From contig NZ_JADGIA010000035.1 of NCBI RefSeq assembly GCF_019683635.1, positions 1 to 32,126 of the forward strand: a stretch of 32,126 nt of DNA, read 5' to 3'. Below, in pieces: positions 24,704-32,126 of the stretch (positions are counted from its first letter, which is position 1; each line of letters starts with the position of its first letter). The translations under genes were made by a program, and so were the position numbers. The DNA comes from Thermogemmatispora sp. GTDB lineage: Bacteria; Chloroflexota; Ktedonobacteria; Ktedonobacterales; Ktedonobacteraceae. Under the pieces are notes generated by a model. The model ran no database searches. It was not told the DNA's origin and saw nothing but the letters and a program-made list of their open reading frames with translations.

Positions 24704-24724
24704 GCGAGCAAGCGGCGCTGACAA
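24696..24724 (-). promoter_or_regulatory. Divergent promoter of the TetR gene
   Basis: On the minus strand TTGTCA (24724-24719) and TATAAT (24701-24696), 17 bases apart, would start the TetR transcript. Its -10 overlaps the -10 of the opposite promoter because ATTATAAT is self-complementary, so both promoters share one melting region. Confidence 0.65.
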
Positions 24725-24848
24725 CCGGTTCGCACGGGCTCTGACGTCGCTGCTCCGGCAGTCAGGCGCCGCCAGGATCGGGCGACGAGCAGGGATAGCT
24801 CAGAGTTTTCTGATGTCGCCAGTCTGGCAGAGAAGGAGTAAGCAAGAG

Positions 24849-25616
24849 ATGATGCGCTTCGAGCAACAGGTTGCCGTAGTGACAGGAGCCGCGTCGGGCA
24901 TCGGTCGCGCACTGGTGCAGCGCCTCACCAGCGAAGGGGCAGCCGTGGTAGCTGTTGACCTCGTCGAGGAGCCGCTGCAGGCACTGGTGGCAGAATTGCA
25001 AGGGCAGGGGGCAAAGCTCTGTGCCTGCCGTGCCGATGTGGCCTCAGAGAGCGGTGTTGAGGCCATGCTGACTACTGCTACCTCGACCTACGGACGGCTC
25101 GATATCCTGTGCAATAATGCTGGCATCATGGATCTGATGACGCCCGCCGCCGAGGTTCCCCTAGAGTTATGGGAGCGCGTGCTCGCAGTGAACCTCTACG
25201 GTCCCTTCCTGGCCTGTCGCCGGGCCATTCCGATTTTTCTAGAGCAGGGCAGCGGTACGATCGTTAATACGGCCTCCGAGGCTGGCCTGCGTGGCGGCGC
25301 CGCCGGTACTCCTTATACCGTCTCCAAGCACGGACTGATCGGCCTGACCCGCAGCATCGCTTTCCACTACGGCGAGCGCGGTATCCGCTGCAACGCTGTT
25401 TGCCCTGGCGCGGTGGCTACAGCCATTGGCCTGGGACAGGGCGCTCCAAGCCAGTCTGGCCTGGAGCGTGTTGGGGCTTTTATTCGCGCCAGTGCCCCCT
25501 CGCGGGTAGCTACTCCTGACGAGATCGCTGCGGCCATCGCTTTTCTGGCCTCCCGCGAAGCAAGCTACATTAATGGGGCTATTCTGCCCGTCGATGGAGG
25601 CTGGCTAGCGGCCTGA
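24849..25616 (+). CDS. Short-chain dehydrogenase/reductase (SDR)
   Basis: A 255-residue NAD(P)-dependent oxidoreductase of the classical SDR family. The cofactor motif TGAASGIG is at 12-19, VDL near 36-38 suggests NAD preference, NNAG is at 89-92, and the catalytic S143 with Y156-x3-K160 (YTVSK) is present. The C-terminal GGWLAA tail is normal. The frame is open from 24681, but ATG 24849 gives the usual family length, with AAGGAG at 24833-24838 ten bases upstream. It is regulated with the divergent TetR gene and ends in a strong hairpin. Substrate is not predictable; a secondary alcohol or sugar-like polyol is usual for this group. Confidence 0.88.
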   Translation: MMRFEQQVAVVTGAASGIGRALVQRLTSEGAAVVAVDLVEEPLQALVAELQGQGAKLCACRADVASESGVEAMLTTATSTYGRLDILCNNAGIMDLMTPAAEVPLELWERVLAVNLYGPFLACRRAIPIFLEQGSGTIVNTASEAGLRGGAAGTPYTVSKHGLIGLTRSIAFHYGERGIRCNAVCPGAVATAIGLGQGAPSQSGLERVGAFIRASAPSRVATPDEIAAAIAFLASREASYINGAILPVDGGWLAA

Positions 25617-25641
25617 GTGAGCTATTCCTCTGCAGACAGAA

Positions 25642-25690
25642 GAGCCGTCGGAGCCGGGCACCCCCCAGCTCCGGCGGCTCCCTTCTTTGC
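25642..25690 (+). terminator. Terminator after the SDR gene
   Basis: GAGCCGTCGGAGC (25642-25654) pairs with GCTCCGGCGGCTC (25668-25680) over 13 bp with one G-T pair and a 13-base loop, followed by CCTTCTTT. It separates the dehydrogenase from thiC. Confidence 0.75.
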
Positions 25691-25893
25691 TCCCGCCCCT
25701 GCTGGGCAGCGCCAGGCGAACGGTATTATCCGCACCAGTTGATGGATGCTTACCCTCTTCCCCAGGCTGATCGTATTTTCTCATGTGCCGTCTTCAGCCG
25801 GCCAGAGAAGCGCGCTGCCGGCTATCAAGCGTGGCTCACCAACAGGATTCATATGGTATGATTCTTTCAGTAGAAGACTGAGCGCTTCTCATT

Positions 25894-25992
25894 GGACCTG
25901 GGGGAGCTCGGGCAACCGGGCTGAGAGGGCCTCTGTTAGCGGGGCCGACCCCTCGAACCTGACCCGGGTAATACCGGCGGAGGGAAGGGTCC
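25894..25992 (+). promoter_or_regulatory. TPP riboswitch (THI element)
   Basis: The aptamer that senses thiamine pyrophosphate, upstream of thiC. P1 is GGACC (25894-25898) with GGTCC (25988-25992). The conserved CTGAGA lies at 25921-25926, GACC at 25947-25950, and the segment CGAACCTGACCCGGGTAATA runs from about 25954, followed by CCGGCGGAGGGAA, which fits the THI consensus closely. High TPP should shut thiC off. No T-run lies between it and the gene, so control is more likely at translation initiation (68 bases separate it from the start). Confidence 0.93.
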
Positions 25993-26060
25993 GTCTGGCT
26001 GCCCAACCCGCTGCCGGTTCCCCTTCAGGTCAGTCCCAGACAATGACCGGAGGTGGAACA

Positions 26061-27398
26061 GTGCCAACCCAGCTTGAGCAGGCCCGTCAGGGCCAGATTA
26101 CCGAGGCGATGGCCTACGTGGCCCAAGCCGAAGGTCTCCCCGTTGAAGCGATCCGCGAGAAGGTCGCTGCCGGCCTGGCAGTCATTCCGGCCAACCCCAA
26201 CCATCGCACCCTCTCCCACTTCACCGCTATCGGTCAGGGCCTCCTGGTAAAGGTCAACGCCAACCTTGGTACCTCCTATGACTATGTCAATCTAGAAGAG
26301 GAGCGTCAAAAGCTCACCCTGGCCCAGCAGGCTGGCGCCGATGCCGTCATGGATCTCTCGACCGGTGGCGACATTCCAGCCATTCGTCAGACGCTGTTGG
26401 AGTCCTGTATTGTTCCCCTGGGCACAGTCCCGATCTATGAAGCCGAGTTTCGGGCGGTGCGCGAGAAGGGTTCTTTTCTCAAGATGAGCGCCGATGAACT
26501 GTTTGAGACGATTGAACAGCATGGCAAGGCTGGCGTCGATTTCATTACTGTGCATTGTGGGGTGACGCGTCAGAATCTGGAGCATTACCGGCAGGCGGGG
26601 CGCGTGACAGGGATTGTCTCACGCGGCGGGGGCCTGCTGGCGGCCTGGATGCTGGAGAATGGGGCTGAGAATCCGCTCTACGAGCATTTCGATTGGCTGC
26701 TGGAGATCGCTCGCCAGTATGATATGACGTTGAGTCTGGGCGATGGCCTTCGGCCTGGATCGCTTGCTGATGATCTTGACGGCGCCCAGGTGGGCGAGTT
26801 GATCATCCTGGGGGAGCTAGTCGAGCGGGCGCGGCGCGCAGGTGTGCAGGTGATGGTTGAAGGTCCGGGCCATGTGCCCCTTAATGAAGTGCAGACCAAT
26901 GTCCAGCTGCAGAAGAAGCTCTGTCGGGGCGCTCCCTTTTATATCCTGGGCATGCTGCCCGTTGATACCGCTGCCGGCTTCGACCATATCGCCGGAGCGA
27001 TCGGGGGGGCGCTGGCCGGCATGCATGGGGCCGATATGCTCTGCTATTTGACGCCGGCGGAGCATCTGGGCCTGCCTAACCCGCGCCAGGTCTACGAGGG
27101 AGTGGTGGCTTTCAAAATCGCCGCCCACGCCGCTGATGTAGCTCGCGGCCATCCCCAGGCCCTGGCTCGCAACCGCCAGATGTCGGAGGCTCGCTATCGT
27201 CTCGACTGGGATACCCAATTTCAGTTGGCGCTCTATCCCGAAGAGGCGCGGCGCATCTTCGGCGAGCGCGCTTCCAAGACGCGTGCCTGCTCAATGTGTG
27301 GGCCATTCTGTCCCATGAATCTTGTCGAGCATGTGCTGCGTCGACAGCAACGGGACGGTAGCCCGCGTCCACTGGCGGCGGAGCAGCTGGCGCGCTGA
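26061..27398 (+). CDS. thiC: Phosphomethylpyrimidine synthase ThiC
   Basis: ThiC is a radical-SAM enzyme that converts aminoimidazole ribotide to the HMP-phosphate half of thiamine. The 445-residue form is the short type, lacking the N-terminal extension of the E. coli enzyme. Family blocks visible are QARQGQITEAMAYVAQAEG near the start, IPANPNHRTL, DAVMDLSTGGDI, DFITVHCGVT, SRGGGLLAAWM, SLGDGLRPGS, EGPGHVPL and ILGMLPVDTAAGFDHI. The cluster cysteines are C410, C413 and C417 (CSMCGPFC), a C-x2-C-x3-C spacing, whereas the long form has C-x2-C-x4-C. GTG 26061 is chosen because GGAGGTGG (26049-26056) lies just before it; the longer open frame runs through the riboswitch. It is controlled by the TPP aptamer. 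Confidence 0.93.
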   Translation: MPTQLEQARQGQITEAMAYVAQAEGLPVEAIREKVAAGLAVIPANPNHRTLSHFTAIGQGLLVKVNANLGTSYDYVNLEEERQKLTLAQQAGADAVMDLSTGGDIPAIRQTLLESCIVPLGTVPIYEAEFRAVREKGSFLKMSADELFETIEQHGKAGVDFITVHCGVTRQNLEHYRQAGRVTGIVSRGGGLLAAWMLENGAENPLYEHFDWLLEIARQYDMTLSLGDGLRPGSLADDLDGAQVGELIILGELVERARRAGVQVMVEGPGHVPLNEVQTNVQLQKKLCRGAPFYILGMLPVDTAAGFDHIAGAIGGALAGMHGADMLCYLTPAEHLGLPNPRQVYEGVVAFKIAAHAADVARGHPQALARNRQMSEARYRLDWDTQFQLALYPEEARRIFGERASKTRACSMCGPFCPMNLVEHVLRRQQRDGSPRPLAAEQLAR

Positions 27399-27478
27399 GG
27401 GGTTGAGTCTGGAGCCACTGCGGTCCCAACTTGAGGCAGATCCTATTGCCATTCTGCAGCGCTTGAAACTAGCTGGAG

Positions 27479-27519
27479 GCGGCACAAGAGAAGAAAACAA
27501 AAGCGCTTCCTTGTGCCGC
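27479..27519. terminator. Convergent terminator hairpin between thiC and phosphoketolase
   Basis: GCGGCACAAG (27479-27488) and CTTGTGCCGC (27510-27519) form a perfect 10-bp stem with a 21-base loop that contains AAGCGCTT. It lies midway between the convergent stop codons and can fold in either transcript. Confidence 0.65.
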
Positions 27520-27532
27520 TTCCGTTTAGAGT

Positions 27533-29908
27533 TCAATCTGTCCAGGTCCAGTCACGTATCTCGGGCATATCCTCCAGGTGCTCACGGATATAGTGATGGT
27601 GTTCACGCAGCCGCTCCTCGCACTCGCGCACGAGCGGCGCCGTCAGATGGCGCAGGCGTGGTACATGCTCCATTGCCAGCAGGCAGAGATGGTAGCGACT
27701 GACTTCGTTGAGGACGACCATATCAAAGGGCGTGGTCGTGGTTCCCTGCTCGTTGTAGCCACGGACATGGAAGCGGGCCGGATTGGGGCGCCCATGCACA
27801 AGCTGGTGAACAGCGCGCTGATAGCCGTGAAAGGCGAAGATGACAGGCTTCTCCTCAGTAAAGTGGGCGACGAAGGTTGCGCGGTCGAGGCCGTGCGGGT
27901 GCAGTTCGGGAGGATAGAGCGTCATCAGATCGACGACATTGACGACACGTACCTTGAGCTGCGGGAGCCGACGACGGAGCCACCAGGCGGCGGCCACGGT
28001 CTCCATTGTCATGACGTCTCCGGCGCAGGCGAGCACGATATCCGGGTCGCCATCGTCCTCGTTGCCAGCCCAGGACCAGATTGAGAGACCGCGCCGGCAG
28101 TGCTCGACGGCCTCGGCCATGCTGAGATATTGCAGGTGCGGCTGCTTGTCGACCACGATCAGGTTGATGTAGTCACGGCTGCGCAGGCAGTGATCAGCTA
28201 CCGAGAGCAGACAGTTGGCATCGGGCGGCAGGTAGATGCGCGCAATGCTGCCCCGGCGTGAGAGTATGGTATCGATGAGGCCCGGACCTTGATGGGAGAA
28301 GCCGTTATGATCGTTGCGCCAGCAGGTGGAGGTCAACAGGAGGTTGAGCGAGGCGATTGGCGCCCGCCAGTTGAGGGCGCGCGCGCCTTCGAGCCATTTG
28401 GAATATTGGATGATCATGGAGTCGGCAATCATGGCGAAGGCTTCGTAGGTGGCGAACAGGCCATGTCTGCCGGTCAGGAGGTAGCCCTCTAGCCAGCCCT
28501 CGCAGAGATGCTCGCTGAGCACCTCCATGACGCGCCCATCCGGCGAGAGATGGTCATCGCTGGGCAGAATGCGTTCCAAAAAGGTCCGGTTCTGGACGGT
28601 GAAAACGTCGCCGAGCCGATTGGAGTTGGTTTCGTCGGGACAGAAGTAGCGAAAGTTGCGCTGCTCCGCGTTCTCTTTGAAGATGTCACGTAAAAAGGCT
28701 CCCAACGGGCGAGTATTGCTATAGTAGCTGGTAGCCGGTTTGGAGACGTCGACCGCGTAGGAGCGGAAATCTGGCAGACGCAGGTCAACGAGCAGCTTGC
28801 CACCGTTGGCATGAGGATTGGCGCCCATGCGGCGCTCGCCTTGCGGGGCCAGAGCCGCCAATTCGGGGCGCAAACGCCCGTGTTCATCAAACAGCTCCTC
28901 GGGGTGATAGCTGCGTAACCAGTCCTCCAGCAACTTGAGATGGACGGGATTGGTCCGTACTTCTTCCAGGGGGACCTGGTGGGCCCGAAAGGTGCCTTCG
29001 ATGGGGACACCATCGACTTCCTTGGGGCCGGTCCAGCCTTTGGGCGTACGGAGGACGATGAGCGGCCAACGCGGTACGCCACTGAGACCCTGGGTCCGGG
29101 CCTGCTGCTGGTAGCTGCGGATCTCGTGATAGCAGCGGTCAAGAGTGTCGGCCAGGGCCTGATGCACAGCGAGCGGATCGTGGCCCTCGACAAAGTAGAC
29201 GTGGTACCCGTGCCCCGAGAAGAGCTGTTCGATCTGGTGGTCGCTGGTGCGACCCAGAACCGTCGGGCCGGAGATTTTGTACTCGTTGAGATGGAGAATG
29301 GGAAGGACGGCCCCGTCGCGGGCGGGATTGAGGAACTTGATGCTTTTCCAGGACCCTTCCAGGGGACCAGTTTCGGCTTCTCCATCGCCGACAACGGCAG
29401 CTACAATCAGATCGGGATTGTCGAAGGCAGCGCCGAAGGCATGGGCCAGCACATAGCCTAACTCGCCCCCTTCGTGGATGGAGCCAGGAATGGGAACGCC
29501 GACATGACTGGGCACACCGCCAGGAGTAGAGAACTGGCGAAAGAGACGACGTAGCCCTTGCTCGTCCTGGCTCACTTCCGGGTAGATCTCTGAATAGGTC
29601 CCTTCAAGGTAGACGTTGGCTATCACCGCCGGACCACCATGCCCGGGTCCTGCCAGAAAGATCATATCGACGTCGTAGTCTTTGATCAGGCGATTGAGGT
29701 GGACGTAGATGAGATTCAACCCTGGCGAGGTGCCCCAATGTCCCAACAACCGCGGCTTGATATGCTCAGGCCGCAGTGGCTCCTTGAGCAAGGGATTTTC
29801 CTGGAGGTAGATCTGCCCTACAGTCAGGTAGTTGGCGGCACACCAATACTTATGCATCAATTCTAGCTGCTGCTGGCTGAGTGTACGCGCTCCGGCAGCG
29901 GTCGACAT
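27533..29908 (-). CDS. xfp: Xylulose-5-phosphate/fructose-6-phosphate phosphoketolase
   Basis: A TPP-dependent enzyme that splits xylulose 5-phosphate (and often fructose 6-phosphate) with phosphate to acetyl phosphate plus glyceraldehyde 3-phosphate or erythrose 4-phosphate. The 791-residue length matches the family. Motifs in order are [10 protein letters not shown] (56-65), GPGHGGPA (87-94), [10 protein letters not shown] (174-183, the TPP-magnesium loop), [11 protein letters not shown] (206-216), and the C-terminal part with [12 protein letters not shown], whose glutamate contacts TPP, and [17 protein letters not shown] 29908 follows AGGAGG at five-base spacing. It is convergent with thiC, the source of its cofactor. 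No acetate kinase or phosphotransacetylase gene is nearby. Confidence 0.95.
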   Translation of the reverse strand: MSTAAGARTLSQQQLELMHKYWCAANYLTVGQIYLQENPLLKEPLRPEHIKPRLLGHWGTSPGLNLIYVHLNRLIKDYDVDMIFLAGPGHGGPAVIANVYLEGTYSEIYPEVSQDEQGLRRLFRQFSTPGGVPSHVGVPIPGSIHEGGELGYVLAHAFGAAFDNPDLIVAAVVGDGEAETGPLEGSWKSIKFLNPARDGAVLPILHLNEYKISGPTVLGRTSDHQIEQLFSGHGYHVYFVEGHDPLAVHQALADTLDRCYHEIRSYQQQARTQGLSGVPRWPLIVLRTPKGWTGPKEVDGVPIEGTFRAHQVPLEEVRTNPVHLKLLEDWLRSYHPEELFDEHGRLRPELAALAPQGERRMGANPHANGGKLLVDLRLPDFRSYAVDVSKPATSYYSNTRPLGAFLRDIFKENAEQRNFRYFCPDETNSNRLGDVFTVQNRTFLERILPSDDHLSPDGRVMEVLSEHLCEGWLEGYLLTGRHGLFATYEAFAMIADSMIIQYSKWLEGARALNWRAPIASLNLLLTSTCWRNDHNGFSHQGPGLIDTILSRRGSIARIYLPPDANCLLSVADHCLRSRDYINLIVVDKQPHLQYLSMAEAVEHCRRGLSIWSWAGNEDDGDPDIVLACAGDVMTMETVAAAWWLRRRLPQLKVRVVNVVDLMTLYPPELHPHGLDRATFVAHFTEEKPVIFAFHGYQRAVHQLVHGRPNPARFHVRGYNEQGTTTTPFDMVVLNEVSRYHLCLLAMEHVPRLRHLTAPLVRECEERLREHHHYIREHLEDMPEIRDWTWTD

Positions 29909-30224
29909 GCTTCCCTCCTCTGTTCAGCGACAAACAAGGCAAGAATACCCACTTGACAATTATCAGTTACTCTAGCAGCTTTTGCAGCGATCCTCGCTCA
30001 AGGTCACAGCCATAGTCATCTTCGGACATAGCCAGTGAGCCTCGCTCGTTTTCTTTCTTTCTGAGCATAGCAAGGGCATCTCACAGCGTGCTCACTGCTA
30101 TCCAGCTCACTCTCACAAGAACGGCACAATGCCATACAACCAGTAGCAGAGGTACAGTGGCAACAGTCATCTCCGCTCTGTCACAGGTACGACTGGGCCA
30201 CGCAAAAGGTGTCGCTGCGGTCCG
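29909..30224. other. Intergenic region upstream of phosphoketolase
   Basis: No reading frame is convincing. AT-rich spots such as TTGACAATTATCAG (29953-29966) suggest a promoter or operator for the phosphoketolase gene, but I could not align a -35/-10 pair on the minus strand. ATAGCA/TGCTAT (30067-30072, 30096-30101) is a weak inverted repeat that could end the upstream DUF2568 transcript. Confidence 0.35.
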
Positions 30225-30566
30225 CTAGACCGTGTTCTGCCCCCAGAGCGAGAGAGCGAGGCGGTTGAGCAGGAAGAGCACGACCAGCACGATAGCAAGT
30301 AGATAGAATTGCCGATCCCACAGAGCCAGAGCAGCCAGGCTGAACAGGGCCAGCTCGACCAGCAGTCGCCAGGGATCAGCCAGGCGGCGGCGTGCCTTGG
30401 GAGCTATGAGCAGGCCCCAAACGAGCATCGCGAGCAGAGGCAGGACTAGCCCCAGGAGGAGTCTGAGCGGGAGACTCTGACTGGTGCTTGCTCCCCAGTA
30501 GCCCAACACCAGGATCATGGCAACTTCCAGCAGGAAGCGCAGAGCGCGATTTACCTCTTTGAGCAT
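30225..30566 (-). CDS. Small polytopic membrane protein (YrdB/DUF2568-like)
   Basis: A 113-residue protein with four membrane spans, beginning MLKEVNRALRFLLEVAMILVLGYWGAS. This opening (RFLLE...GYWG) matches the YrdB/DUF2568 group of unknown function, where the glutamate in the first span is typical. ATG 30566 is chosen because the upstream part of the open frame (to 30779) overlaps the MBL gene and has no domain character; the ribosome site GGGAGAG is rather distant. It follows the MBL gene by 73 bp in the same direction and may share its transcript. Confidence 0.65.
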   Translation of the reverse strand: MLKEVNRALRFLLEVAMILVLGYWGASTSQSLPLRLLLGLVLPLLAMLVWGLLIAPKARRRLADPWRLLVELALFSLAALALWDRQFYLLAIVLVVLFLLNRLALSLWGQNTV

Positions 30567-30639
30567 GACAACGGTGATAATCTCTCCCGCTCTTGTTCCT
30601 GGCCTGGCATGCCGGGGTTGAGGAAAGGAAGGGGGAGAA

Positions 30640-31593
30640 TCAGGCAAAGTGCAGTGTGGTGCCGACGCTTGTTTGGATGTAGGCGGCGGGCAAAGCGCGC
30701 GCCAGCTCATGGGTTGCGCGCCAGCCGGTACAGTGCCCAGGCACAATGACACTGGGGCCAATTGCCTGCAGCTCGGCAATGGTGCGCGGGATGATCGGTT
30801 CGAAGACGGCTCCGCTCAGGTGGAGGCCGCCCACAAAGGCATAGACGGTCTCGATGCCGGTGAGCCGGCGAGCATGCTGCAGAATATTGATGACGCCGGC
30901 GTGGCTGCAACTGGAGAGCACCACCAGGCCGCGATTTTTGAGGTGACAGACAATGGCCTGGTCATCCCAGACCCAGATGTCGGGTTCCCAGCCGTGTTCT
31001 GTGCGCGCCTGTTGCAGGGGAAAACCCTTTTCGAAATCGGTGATGCGCTCAACCTGGCCAGTGACCAGCACCGTGCCATCGAGGAGCAATGAAGGACCAC
31101 GCTCTTCGATGATAGTGACGCCTTCGCGATCGAGGTCGGCATGGCTGGGTGGAGGCATATGAATTTCGGTGCCGGTTGGAAAGATGATGCGCCGATAGCG
31201 CCAGGCATCGGGATGGAGCAGCAAGGGTAGACCGCGCTTGCCCAGGCGGCGAACGATGCCCTCCAGCCCGCCGTGATGATCAGCGTGGCCGTGCGAGAGA
31301 ACGATAGCCCGTAGATCAGCTGGACGCACCTCCAATACATCCATGTTGTGCAGGAGCGTGTTGCGCCCAAGCCCGGCGTCGTAGAGCAGAGAAGCGCGCT
31401 GCCCGTTGCTCACGACTGTGAGCAGCAGAGCATAGCCGTGCTCGGCAATGAGCTGCTCGCGCTCGGTCCAGTTGATGGCTAGCGGAGCGCGCCGAACCAT
31501 CTCGTTGCCAGGCAGCAGGACGTCAACGCTGTTGTCCACAAGGATGGTGACATCGACGTTGTCGACCGGCATCAAGGTCACTTGTTCGCTCAT
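30640..31593 (-). CDS. MBL-fold metallohydrolase of the COG1237 type
   Basis: A 317-residue metallo-beta-lactamase-fold protein. The dinuclear-metal motif is LSHGHADHHGGLEG (HGHADHHGG at 101-109). The group-specific LSSCSHAGVINIL (226-238) with C229 and H231, FVGGLHLSG with H258, and VPGHCTG with H287 complete the ligand set. COG1237 includes proteins annotated as dihydropterin ribofuranosyl-aminobenzene phosphate synthase-like, but real activity in bacteria is uncertain. No signal peptide is seen. ATG 31593 (MSEQVTLMPV) follows AAGGGAG; an in-frame ATG at 31629 is possible. Gene of unknown pathway, next to a DUF2568-type membrane protein. Confidence 0.85.
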   Translation of the reverse strand: MSEQVTLMPVDNVDVTILVDNSVDVLLPGNEMVRRAPLAINWTEREQLIAEHGYALLLTVVSNGQRASLLYDAGLGRNTLLHNMDVLEVRPADLRAIVLSHGHADHHGGLEGIVRRLGKRGLPLLLHPDAWRYRRIIFPTGTEIHMPPPSHADLDREGVTIIEERGPSLLLDGTVLVTGQVERITDFEKGFPLQQARTEHGWEPDIWVWDDQAIVCHLKNRGLVVLSSCSHAGVINILQHARRLTGIETVYAFVGGLHLSGAVFEPIIPRTIAELQAIGPSVIVPGHCTGWRATHELARALPAAYIQTSVGTTLHFA

Positions 31594-31930
31594 GATCAGT
31601 GCTCCCTTGCTGCAGAAGTAGCAGATCAATATCCTGCCGATCAGTGTAATTCGCTAGAGGGCCTGCTGAAGCGGGCTGAGCTCGCCGTTTTGCTGCCAGG
31701 CCAGAGTGTGGAGCTGAAGCGTGATAACACCAGCATACTGCAGAAATGCCGACGGTTGCAAGCCAGAGATAAGGGGAGATGATGGCTGTTTGGAATTTGC
31801 CAGTAAGCCTTGCTCTTCCTTTCGCGCTGTCAGAGGTGGCAGTGCGCGCCTTCCGGTTCCACGGCTGTAGCGCCCAGAAAAAGGGAGTGAGGTCTGAATA
31901 GACGAGCTTTTGGCGTTTGAGATGGGAGGC
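31594..31930. other. Stretch upstream of the MBL gene with no gene called
   Basis: Frames here look like shadows. The octamer GATCAGTG occurs twice in the same orientation, at 31594-31601 and 31639-31646, upstream of the MBL start, and may be a regulator site. No good minus-strand promoter was recognised. Confidence 0.3.
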
Positions 31931-31959
31931 TTGACGGGAGAGGGCAAGTGTGGTATGCT
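31931..31959 (+). promoter_or_regulatory. Orphan plus-strand promoter
   Basis: TTGACG (31931-31936) and TATGCT (31954-31959) with 17-base spacing make a good sigma-70-type promoter. It faces the right edge of the window with no gene between it and a strong terminator 30 bases downstream. Confidence 0.6.
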
Positions 31960-31965
31960 GCAAAG

Positions 31966-32024
31966 GACACATGGAAGCGAACTGTCAGAGCCGCTGCCCA
32001 TGGTTACGGGCAGCGGCTTTTTTT
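31966..32024 (+). ncRNA. Possible short RNA or leader, about 60 nt
   Basis: The span from the predicted start of the orphan promoter to the end of the terminator. It could be a stand-alone small RNA or the attenuated leader of a gene beyond the window. An ATG at 31971 with AAAGGA just before it opens a frame of about 46 codons through the hairpin, so a leader peptide is also possible. No known RNA family was recognised. Confidence 0.35.
31989..32024 (+). terminator. Strong rho-independent terminator near the right edge
   Basis: AGCCGCTGCCC (31989-31999) and GGGCAGCGGCT (32008-32018) form a perfect 11-bp stem with an eight-base loop, followed by seven T (32018-32024). Only the plus strand has the T-run. 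Confidence 0.88.
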
Positions 32025-32126
32025 GGCACGCCGTTCTTTGTCATTCAGCGGCTCCGCGCCGACGCTGCCCCTACTCTGCTAGGCTCAGGTCGCACGCTCC
32101 CGCGCCTATAGCCTTTTGCCGTCTGG

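Noticed and set aside
25746-26060. N-terminal extension of ThiC
   Set aside because: It would translate through the TPP riboswitch; GTG 26061 has a clear ribosome site and fits short ThiC.
28489-29394. Second minus-strand frame of 301 codons inside phosphoketolase
   Set aside because: It is a frame-shifted reading of the confirmed gene, with Ser/Arg/Pro-rich sequence and no motifs.

Overview
The window looks like a chromosomal segment of a GC-rich, thermotolerant-type bacterium. The best guess is a Chloroflexota lineage of the Ktedonobacteria/Thermogemmatispora kind. This is an inference from high GC, secreted Thr/Pro/Ala-rich linkers, a lipobox binding protein, a short ThiC, and the mix of soil-heterotroph genes. 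No rRNA or other taxonomic marker is present, so the placement is tentative. I see no prophage, insertion sequence or CRISPR array.

Layout: (1) 292-3882, a four-gene osmoprotectant ABC importer (ATPase, two permeases, lipoprotein), closed by a terminator-like hairpin. (2) 4168-5604, a GT-C type membrane glycosyltransferase, then a small one-TM protein on the minus strand (5735-5962). (3) 6414-8358, a two-gene restriction-modification locus: a beta-class DNA methyltransferase overlapping an AT-rich PD-(D/E)XK nuclease, which overlaps a convergent tandem GNAT acetyltransferase tail to tail. (4) 9587-12154, divergent acyl-CoA dehydrogenase and phosphodiesterase-family genes. (5) 12291-15847, a minus-strand MacB/LolD-like ABC exporter operon whose near-consensus promoter contains a palindromic operator. 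(6) 16503-19406, secD-secF, with an unusual low-complexity insertion in SecF, followed by a VOC-fold protein.

(7) 20633-23422 is the most unusual part: a minus-strand cluster of a Ppx/GppA phosphatase domain fused to a CHAD domain, a second free-standing CHAD gene 3 bp downstream, and a free-standing HD domain that looks like the missing C-terminal domain of Ppx. Together they read as a rearranged polyphosphate or (p)ppGpp phosphatase module. (8) 23654-23896, tRNA-Leu(CAG) with a consensus promoter and a strong terminator. (9) 24037-25616, a TetR regulator divergent from a short-chain dehydrogenase, with overlapping promoters and palindromes between them. (10) 25894-27398, a TPP riboswitch and thiC, convergent with phosphoketolase (27533-29908), itself a TPP enzyme. 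(11) 30225-31593, a DUF2568-like membrane protein and an MBL-fold hydrolase. The window ends with an orphan promoter-plus-terminator unit on the plus strand (31931-32024) that could make a short RNA or be a leader for a gene outside the window.

Most start codons were chosen from Shine-Dalgarno spacing and family lengths rather than from the longest open frame. Several (methyltransferase, Ppx-CHAD, TetR) remain uncertain and are marked.
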